Origin: Semisulcospira habei
Taxonomy: Eukaryota > Mollusca > Gastropoda > Semisulcospiridae
DNA length: 64,000 nucleotides
Direction: 5' to 3'
NCBI GenBank assembly: GCA_036245525.1
Contig: BTPG01000004.1
Span: 208,408,952 to 208,472,951, forward strand
The stretch's first letter is position 1. The number at the start of each line of letters is the position of its first letter. Under the pieces are notes generated by a model, which had not been told where the DNA came from, searched no databases, and was given only the letters and a program-made list of their open reading frames with translations. The position numbers and the translations under genes are program-made. This document shows positions 20,627-64,000 of the stretch, piece by piece.

Positions 20627-23600
20627 TTCTTCTTCTTCTTCTTGTCGTTCGCAGTGGGCTATACGGTCAGTCCAGCACCGGCGATGAATGACGTCGTTTT
20701 CTCCAGGTCTTCTCGACTGCCGTAGAGTTTGGTCTGCAGTGGAGTTGGCGACGGCCACACTTCTTTTCTTTCATCGTCCAGTAGCGGGCATCTCTGGAGA
20801 ATATGTTCCGCTGTTTGGTCTTCCTGACCACAGGCGCAGGTTGGTGATGGCGCCAGCTTGAGCTTTCTGTTCATGTGAGCGTTCAGTCTGTTGTGGCCGG
20901 TACGCAGTCTGATCAGGACGACTTGCTGCTCTCTGGTCATTGTGTGGTAGTCGTCTCTGTTTGACCTCGGCCTCATCAATGCCTTGATGATTGTCTTTTG
21001 CTCACTATAGCTGACGCTGTTTTCTTGTTGATCTTTTGTGGCTCCTTCTTTCGCCAGCTCGTCTGCCCTTTCATTTCCTGGTACCCCACAGTGGGCTGGT
21101 ATCCACTGGAGAACAACTCTTCTGGTTTGTCTGACCTTCTGCAAAGCTCTGGTCAGCTGGGGGAGTTTGTCGTTCTCGAGGGCCTGAAGGACTGAAAGGG
21201 CATCGGAGAAGAAGACAACTTGATAGCATGGGTCTGTAGAATTCTGAACCATGGAGGCGGCCTGCATAAGTGCTTCGGTTTCTGCTTTGTAGTTTGTGCA
21301 GTGTTTGCCGGTGGCTACACTGGATGTGGCTGTATGTCCCCCTGGGAACTGGATCAGGATGCCAGCACCTCCATTGGAAACGGCATTTGTTGCTGATCCA
21401 TCAGTGTAGATGTGGATCCATGCCTCCTTTGGGTACTGTTCGTCGATCAGGGCTAGGGTGAGTGCCCGTCGAACGGTGTCATCCTGACTGTCTCCTGAGG
21501 CAGCATGTGGGACACTGGTGCAGATCTGGATGTCTGGCTTGTCCACTGCCCAAGGGTTTTCCACTTCTTCAGTGATCAGAGGTAGCCTGCTCTGTGGAAG
21601 GACTTCCCTGTACTGTCGAGAAAGTCGCATGCTCTCATGGACAAAGCTGCTTCTTTTGAGCCGGTTCTTGGTGAGGTTGCTCAGTCTGTGCTTCATGGGG
21701 TGGTCGGGCAAGCACCTGAGCTTCTCCGCCTGTACCATGGTTTTGGCTTCTCTCCTCTGGCTGAGAGGTTGGATTGTGGTCAGCTTCTCCATTTCCTTGA
21801 TTGGTGTGGATTTCATTGCACCAGTGATGAGTCGAAGAGCCTGGTTTTGCACTCGGTCGAGGGTCTGCAGGTTCGTCTTGGCTGAGGTTGACCACGCTGT
21901 GGAGCCGTACTCGAGGTGGGGCCTGACTGTTCCCTGGTATACTGTCTTCAGTACGTTCGCTCCCCAGGTGGTGCCTGCCAGTTTCCTGAGTATGGCCAGC
22001 TTGCGCCGGGCCTTCCCCTCTGCCTGTGCAATGTGTGGTTTCCAGGTCTGACGTCTGTCGAAGGTGACACCAAGGTAGGTAGCTTCTTCATCCTCTCTCA
22101 GAGGGGTTCCACCAAGCTTGATGGTTCCGGCTTTCTGCTTTGGGGACAGTGTGAAGAGGGTGGTGGAGGATTTCTCCTTGTTGACGGAGATGCACCAGTC
22201 TTCTGCCCATGCGTTCAGCTTATCTGCCGCTAGCTGCATTCTGTAGGTGGCAGTACTTGCATGCTCCTCCTTGCACCAGATCACAAGGTCGTCTGCGTAT
22301 AGGGCAGCTTTGATTCCCTTGGGCATCTCAGACACCAGATCGTCGATGAAGAGAAGGAAGAGGGTAGGTGAGAGGACTCTTCCTTGCGGGACACCATGGC
22401 GATGGAGGAATTTCTTGCTTTTGGTCTGGTCGACGCTGACTCTTGCCCTGCGGTTGAAGAGGTAGGAGCGTATCCACTGGAACATGTTACTGGACACGCC
22501 TTTTCTCAGCAGTTTGACAAGCAGCCCATCTTTCCAGACCTTGTCAAAAGCCTTCTGAAGATCAATCCAGGTTACAAAGACCAGCTTCTGCTCCTGGAAG
22601 GCATCTTCAACTTCCTGCGCCAAGTAAGTGACCTGGTCTTCGGTGCTGCGGAACTGTCGGAAGCCAGCTTGTTCAGGGGCGAGGAGGTTCCTGGATTCCA
22701 GGTAACACCTGAGGCGCTCGTTCACAATTCTCTCCAAGGTCTTCACAACACAGCTGGTGAGGCTGATTGGGCGATAGCTGGTGGCCTTCTTTGGATCCTT
22801 CCCTTTCTTTAGAATGGGGATCATGATCGCTTCTCGCCAGAGTTGTGGTAGCGATCCTTCTTGCCAGCTCCTGTTGAGGACCTCAAGTAGCTTGTTTTCT
22901 GCTGCACTACCAAGGTGGGTTAGCATCTCGTTGGTGATGCCATCTGGACCAGGAGACTTCTTCGCCTTCAACTTTTGGAGAGCTATATGAAGCTCTTTGT
23001 GTGTAAGTGGTTGATTCATGGCGTCCGCTGTTGCTTGTTTGGCAGGTCTCTCTCTTTGCTCTCTTCTTGCTTCTCTCTGCTTTTTGGGGCTAACATGGAG
23101 ATTGCTCTCAGCTGCATAGCTTTCAGCAAATTGGTTGGCAGCATGCTTTCCTGTTAGTATCTTCCCATTTTCTTCTAAGGTGATGTTTCCTTTGCTCGTG
23201 TTCTCATCGTTCAACTGCTTGGTCAGTTTCCAGAGCTTTCTGCCGTCCTTCTCAAGGTTCAAGGAGCTTGTTTTCTCTTGCCAGCTCCTGCGTCTTGCCT
23301 GTAGCTTCTTCTTGAGAAATTTGGCTTTGGCTTCCTGGAGGCGGATGTTGTTTGCCTGTGATGGGTTAACTTCTGCTTCCCTTCTGGCATCTGCTAGATC
23401 ATCATCCAGTTCCTGCAGTTCATTGCTCCAGTAGGGCTTATAGTCTTTTCTAGCACCTCTGGGTATGGACTCACGCGCTGCTCTGAGGATGCTCATGTTG
23501 AGGTCCTTCACCACCATGTTGATGTCTCGACCTTCGATTCGAATGTCTTTGGTGAGTTCGCTGGAGCGGTGTCTAAAGAGGAACCAGTTCGCTCTTTTGT

Positions 23601-24886
23601 AGTTCCACCGTGGGAAGGTTGCATCAGCGCAGGACTCCATGCCCAAGGTCAAAAAGACTGGCCGATGGTCACTTCCACCTAGCTGTTCTCCGACCTCTCT
23701 GCTGGCTTGCTTGTGCATGTCTTCTGTGCAGAAGGCTAGGTCAGGAGTCGATGTAGTGTGCCATCGTCTGGAGTAGAACGTGGGGCAGTCAATGGGACTG
23801 TTTAACAGAATGAGATCGTTGTCGTCCTGCCAGTTCTCCACCTCTTCTCCTCTCCGATCCAAGTGGTCGTATCCCCAACTTTGTGAGTGACTGTTGAAGT
23901 CGCCCACCACAATGAAGTTGGAGGCCTTAGTGGGGATCGTGTCAAGGGTGAGTGGTCTGTCGTTGGGGCAGTAGAAGTTGACCAGCTGGAAATCTGCTGT
24001 CTTCGTCTGGATCCGAATCACTTGGTACTCGGAGTTCTCCATGTGCGTGTCGATCAAACAGGCGTTGATGTTGTTCCTGATCAGGGTCAGGATTCCTCCC
24101 TTGCTTCGATCTGTTCTGTCGGACCTGAAGCATTGGTAGCCTCTCACTTTGAAGGACTTTTGGGGTGTCAAGTGCGTCTCCTGAATACAGCAGATGTTGA
24201 TGTTCTTCTCATGCAGGATATGCTCCAACTCGGTCTTCTTGTTCAGAATGCTTTCTGCGTTCAAGTGCATGACCTGAAAAGGTTGCTGCTGACTGGGATT
24301 CTTCCTGGTTGTGGTGGTGCCAGTAGCTCTCCTCCCGCGTCCCCTGGCGCGACAAGACGGGCGGGAGGGACCTCCAGTAGCTGAGGCTGGGTCCCTTAGA
24401 GGCATGGGACCCGACGCTGCTCCACCCTGGAGGGTCCTCAGTGGGCAAGCGCCATTATCGTCAATGGTAGTTGGCCGTATAGTCATGATTGCGGGTTTGC
24501 GTGGATCCATGGTTTATCAGAATGCGCCGTGCGGCCTGGGTCCTCCGTCTTCAGCATTCGAGGTTTCTGTCGGGGTTACCTCACCCTTAGCTCCTAGTAT
24601 GAAACCTTCCCTGGGAACACAGGGTGGCTAGAGCTTTATGCGGCTCTTGATCGCATGATAAACCCGTCGTTGGACACATGGGGAATTTCAGTGGAGGTAC
24701 AGTGCCACCTGCTACCCCGCCCCGTCCTGGTAAGCTCATCGCCATTTGGTCCGCGACTGCTTGCGCAGCTAACCTCCGTATCTGAAGGCCGTTCCCCTAT
24801 CCGCCACCCGGGGACGCGCTAGGTTGGGGATGGTCGCCCCACTGAAAATCCCACACTGGGTTAAGGACGTTCGGCATGTCCTAGGT
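20627..24886 (-). mobile_element. Apparently full-length single-ORF LINE (I superfamily type) with 10-bp TSD
   Basis: The exact duplication GCGCGCTGAC lies at 20617-20626 and 24887-24896. The 3' end (left) has an (AAG)n tail, read as CTTCTTCTTC on plus. A 376-bp leader (24511-24886) precedes one uninterrupted ORF. Total 4260 bp. A second element in the window (40062-40645) has a similarly worded 5' region (CCCTATCCACCACCCAAGGG versus CCCTATCCGCCACCCGGGGA). No ORF1 is visible in the leader. Confidence 0.93.
20659..24510 (-). CDS. LINE polyprotein: AP endonuclease, reverse transcriptase, RNase H, Cys-His motif (1283 aa)
   Basis: The ATG is at 24510-24508 in a single open frame. The basic, Arg-rich N-terminus (residues 52-62) may bind RNA. 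The endonuclease is at about 78-295 with QETH (110-113), GDFN (203-206) and SDHR (280-283). The reverse transcriptase at about 500-800 has TWIDLQKAFDKVW, HGVPQGRVLSPTLF and catalytic YADD at about 738-741. RNase H at about 1030-1160 has IYTDGSA, KAETEAL, FFSDALSV and WIPAHCGVPGNERADELA, so the D-E-D-H/D set is present. A C-terminal CACG...H...C motif is near 1224. RNase H after RT is typical of the I superfamily of non-LTR elements; a single ORF recalls the ingi type. All catalytic residues that I can check are present and no frame break occurs, so the copy could be active. Confidence 0.95.
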   Translation of the reverse strand: MDPRKPAIMTIRPTTIDDNGACPLRTLQGGAASGPMPLRDPASATGGPSRPSCRARGRGRRATGTTTTRKNPSQQQPFQVMHLNAESILNKKTELEHILHEKNINICCIQETHLTPQKSFKVRGYQCFRSDRTDRSKGGILTLIRNNINACLIDTHMENSEYQVIRIQTKTADFQLVNFYCPNDRPLTLDTIPTKASNFIVVGDFNSHSQSWGYDHLDRRGEEVENWQDDNDLILLNSPIDCPTFYSRRWHTTSTPDLAFCTEDMHKQASREVGEQLGGSDHRPVFLTLGMESCADATFPRWNYKRANWFLFRHRSSELTKDIRIEGRDINMVVKDLNMSILRAARESIPRGARKDYKPYWSNELQELDDDLADARREAEVNPSQANNIRLQEAKAKFLKKKLQARRRSWQEKTSSLNLEKDGRKLWKLTKQLNDENTSKGNITLEENGKILTGKHAANQFAESYAAESNLHVSPKKQREARREQRERPAKQATADAMNQPLTHKELHIALQKLKAKKSPGPDGITNEMLTHLGSAAENKLLEVLNRSWQEGSLPQLWREAIMIPILKKGKDPKKATSYRPISLTSCVVKTLERIVNERLRCYLESRNLLAPEQAGFRQFRSTEDQVTYLAQEVEDAFQEQKLVFVTWIDLQKAFDKVWKDGLLVKLLRKGVSSNMFQWIRSYLFNRRARVSVDQTKSKKFLHRHGVPQGRVLSPTLFLLFIDDLVSEMPKGIKAALYADDLVIWCKEEHASTATYRMQLAADKLNAWAEDWCISVNKEKSSTTLFTLSPKQKAGTIKLGGTPLREDEEATYLGVTFDRRQTWKPHIAQAEGKARRKLAILRKLAGTTWGANVLKTVYQGTVRPHLEYGSTAWSTSAKTNLQTLDRVQNQALRLITGAMKSTPIKEMEKLTTIQPLSQRREAKTMVQAEKLRCLPDHPMKHRLSNLTKNRLKRSSFVHESMRLSRQYREVLPQSRLPLITEEVENPWAVDKPDIQICTSVPHAASGDSQDDTVRRALTLALIDEQYPKEAWIHIYTDGSATNAVSNGGAGILIQFPGGHTATSSVATGKHCTNYKAETEALMQAASMVQNSTDPCYQVVFFSDALSVLQALENDKLPQLTRALQKVRQTRRVVLQWIPAHCGVPGNERADELAKEGATKDQQENSVSYSEQKTIIKALMRPRSNRDDYHTMTREQQVVLIRLRTGHNRLNAHMNRKLKLAPSPTCACGQEDQTAEHILQRCPLLDDERKEVWPSPTPLQTKLYGSREDLEKTTSFIAGAGLTV

Positions 24887-24904
24887 GCGCGCTGACAATA
24901 TTAG

Positions 24905-25122
24905 TTGTATTACGAGTTAGGCTTTGCCAGTGGTACTTGTCGCCTCGAAGGTCTGACATCGGAGGGGGCGGGGGCGGGTAGGTGGAGTCGACTCGTGAGG
25001 CCTTTTGCTCAAGACTTTTACCTCGGCTTGTCGGTTTGCCGGCTACATTTACCTTCGGCAATGAACCCCTTGATCGGACCAGAGAGGCGACAAGTACCAC
25101 TGGCAAAGCCTAATACCTCCTA
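24905..25122. mobile_element. Family L inverted-repeat element
   Basis: TAGGCTTTGCCAGTGGTACT (24911-24930) is mirrored by AAGTACCACTGGCAAAGCCT near 25092-25111. The arms are about 37 bp (including GTCGCCTC and GAGGCGAC) around a non-palindromic 120-bp interior. It directly abuts the 5' TSD of the full-length LINE. Confidence 0.8.
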
Positions 25123-25648
25123 ATAAAACGATTTTGCCTTTAACTGTGAAAAGTATAAGCGCAAAGTATGCCCTTAAAAGAACCCCACCCGGAAACCTGT
25201 GACGTAGAAATTCAGGGAACGTAATTATCTCAATACTTCAGACTGTCAGTCGACAACCTCGCGCGAACTGCATTCGCCGGAAAGTTTCTATCTAAAGGTA
25301 TTTTCTAATTTAACACATTTTCAGATTCTTTTGTATAAAATTGGTACCATGGGCCGAACACAGCGCGTGCATATAGTTAGTTTGTTGTTGCATAACCCCC
25401 TCAATTTCTATTTATCTTTTTTTTTTTGTTTTGTTTGTTTCTTCGTCGTTTCGACTACGGTCAGTGCGTACAGCCTACATGAGACCTTCGCTTGGATTTT
25501 CCCGCTGTTGTTGATATTTTCTGCCTTGAACAATTATTCAGTTATTTTTTGTATGAAAGTGGTACCAACGGTATCACAGAAAACCTACATACAGTTCTTT
25601 TGTTGTGTAACCCCCTGATTTTATTTATTTATTATAATTTTGTTTTGC
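25123..25648. other. T-rich sequence, no recognised feature
   Basis: Two loosely similar T-rich segments (GTTGTTGCATAACCCCCT at about 25385, GTTGTGTAACCCCCTGATT at about 25600) suggest an old direct repeat. No gene is seen. Confidence 0.4.
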
Positions 25649-25836
25649 TTTACCCTTATCATTCGGAATACACCAGTGTGTGAAATGCACCAGTGTGTCA
25701 GTGAAATGCACCAGTGTGTAAAATAATTTTGACTAAAGCCATTGGTCTCTATATCCTTATCTGTAAGTAATATAATGTAGCTTGCATATGGCAGTGTACA
25801 AATTTGAAGTTTTAGCCTCAGTATGATATGGGTTAA
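25649..25836. mobile_element. Family A element lacking its hairpin, copy A20
   Basis: It has the flank wording of the A2-type subfamily (TACCCTTATCATTCGGAATA at the left, CCTCAGTATGATATGGGTTAA at the right), but the palindromic core is gone and ACCAGTGTGT words are repeated instead. Confidence 0.65.
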
Positions 25837-25924
25837 ATGTTTGAATGAAGATGAGGGTATGTCTGTGATTGGCCATTACGTATTTAAGGGCGAACGGTTT
25901 GCTGAGGGAGTACGTTGTCATCGT

Positions 25925-25994
25925 AACGTGTAGGTCTAATAAGTGAGTCTACTTATCACATGTTACATTAGTAACATGTGATAAGTAGACTCCC
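25925..25994. repeat. Family K hairpin
   Basis: AGTCTACTTATCACATGTTAC is mirrored exactly by its complement across ATTA (25946-25991), with imperfect outer arms. Confidence 0.8.
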
Positions 25995-26115
25995 GTTGCC
26001 ATGAGAACGGGCGACCAGGGAAACTGAAAAGTCGAATAGAGCCAGGCCAAGGAGAAAAATTGTAAAGAGTCTGTAGGACGACAAAGCAAGTTATTGGTAC
26101 ACACGCCCAGGTGTG

Positions 26116-26313
26116 TTAACTCATTCTACCCCAGACCCACCACAGCAAGATAAAGATCGACCATGATAGTTCAAGGGTGATGCCAGAATAGCTTGGCGCC
26201 TATGGGCGCCAAGCTATTCTGGCATCACCCTTGAACTATCATGGTCGATCTGTGTCCTGCACTAGGACAACGGCAAAATTTGGGGATTTGGGTGTTGGGA
26301 TAGAATGAGTTAA
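26116..26313. mobile_element. Family A TTAA fold-back MITE, copy A4
   Basis: TTAACTCATTCTACCCC at the left, GATAGAATGAGTTAA at the right. Hairpin 26156-26252 with core GATGCCAGAATAGCTTGGCG mirrored; the private GATGCC change is matched by GGCATC in the other arm. Confidence 0.88.
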
Positions 26314-26842
26314 GTCGGCGTAATGAAACTGTATTTGAACATGAAGGATGTGGCTACGGTTTCGATTGCTGACGCTAGTTCTATATTAATTACATCTCTG
26401 AGCAGAGGCACTTGTATGTATCTGCAGGAGAAAAGCCACAATAAGAACTGTCAGCTAAGTTATGTTTATTTTCTATGCCGAATTATGCCTTCATCGCAGC
26501 CGCACAAAAATACACACATGGGCTTCAAAAGGGAAACATGTTCGCGACGAGAAATACATGTATAGATATGGGGTTCAAAACGAAAGAAGCAAACTTACTC
26601 TTTGAGCACGCAATCTACAACGATTTGAAAACTACTGGTGATATCTGCAAATTGATTTGCTGCTGCTTTTAAAAAAATTTTTTATTATGGTTGTTACAAG
26701 TTGGTTTGTGCTTGGCCTACATAGTTTATTTTCTACGTAGCGTATCAAAGAATGATGAAGCAGAAAAGCAAAACCGATCCCCTGGGTCACTAGTCAGTTC
26801 CGGACTGACGCTGTGTATCTCACCTTGCACCCACCTACCCGA
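26314..26842. other. No recognised feature
   Basis: Short chance ORFs only. Confidence 0.4.
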
Positions 26843-26938
26843 GTAGCTAAAGGTCTTCGGGACGACGGCTGCAGTGGGCCCGCGCACAGCCGTCCACGGG
26901 CCCACTGCGGCCGTTCTCGGCCCGAGGTCCTTCGCTAA
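26843..26938. repeat. Family D palindrome, copy D2
   Basis: TAGCTAAAGGTCTTCGGG ... CCCGAGGTCCTTCGCTA, with GC-rich inner arms CAGTGGGCCCG and CGGGCCCACTG. Confidence 0.75.
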
Positions 26939-27302
26939 GCGATACACAACCGGTCGCACAAGCAATCGTAGATTCAAATCATACTGGTTTCGTCTGGCGG
27001 AAAATTCGTTATCTGTCCCCTCCTCCTAAGCCCCTTGTGTTTCCAGCACTCAAAAATAGCGGGGCTTTCGTCTTTTCAACTTTTGACTCGGAATACTGAT
27101 AAGAATTAGATAGGCAACGCCGGTTTCAAGTTAGGCAGATAAGTAGTAGATGTTGTGCCTATTTCTCTCACTCCGGTAACCAGGTCAGCCAATATTGGAC
27201 GAGGTCGCCATCAGCAGAGCCGAGTCAGTCTGTCAGTCACCTGACAGTGAGAAGTGACCCTTACTACAGTCAGAAAACTTCATCAGTTAAAACTTCATCA
27301 CG

Positions 27303-63985
<36,683 letters not shown>

Positions 63986-64000
63986 GTATGTACACCTTCT

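Noticed and set aside
22384..24384. Plus-strand ORFs of 105-177 codons within the LINE
   Set aside because: They are antisense shadows of the intact 1283-residue LINE protein on the minus strand.

Overview
The window looks like nuclear DNA of a mollusc, most likely a marine gastropod. The basis is spliced genes with GT-AG introns, an N-terminal domain that resembles the molluscan water-borne attractant protein temptin, LINE and SINE tails of molluscan type, and a very dense load of short palindromic repeats. The species assignment is inference. No rRNA, tRNA gene, CRISPR array or prokaryotic operon is visible.

Two real host genes are present, in divergent orientation. (1) On the minus strand, 9256 down to 2468, eight exons with matching splice phases join a temptin-like domain to a copper type II ascorbate-dependent monooxygenase core (DBH/MOXD1/PHM family). 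All six expected copper ligands are present. The start codon lies in an unseen upstream exon. (2) On the plus strand, from 27303 to beyond the right edge, 18 exons (819 codons so far, all phases matching) encode a secreted CEMIP/TMEM2-like protein: signal peptide, G8 domain, and the central region shared with CEMIP-type hyaluronidases. The C-terminal part lies outside the window.

The rest is repeats. 9.3-27.3 kb is a repeat-filled intergenic or 5' region. It holds a complete 4.26-kb single-ORF LINE with intact endonuclease, reverse transcriptase and RNase H, flanked by a 10-bp target-site duplication (TSD), and a 5'-truncated RTE-like LINE with a 13-bp TSD. The introns of the CEMIP-like gene hold three more pieces of the same RTE-like LINE family, including a 211-bp stub just before an exon and an internally deleted derivative. 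They also hold a decayed L2/Rex1-like LINE interrupted by a SINE and itself sitting inside an LTR-like repeat, plus many microsatellites that touch exon borders.

The most striking signal is a superfamily of about 40 small fold-back elements with at least four unrelated palindrome cores (families A, B, F, H). They share the same kind of border: TTAA, then CCC or CTC, then a short inverted repeat. In two places a family A element sits inside a family B element exactly at a TTAA, which is duplicated. In a third place an A and a B element share one TTAA. Some copies carry private sequence changes mirrored in both arms, and in each of two families one arm has been tandemly amplified at a 53-bp period. 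I interpret these as piggyBac-like, TTAA-targeting fold-back MITEs; no transposase is visible here. Other fold-back families (C, D, E, G, I, J, K, L, M, N, O, S) have different ends; family E has TA-type mariner-like ends.
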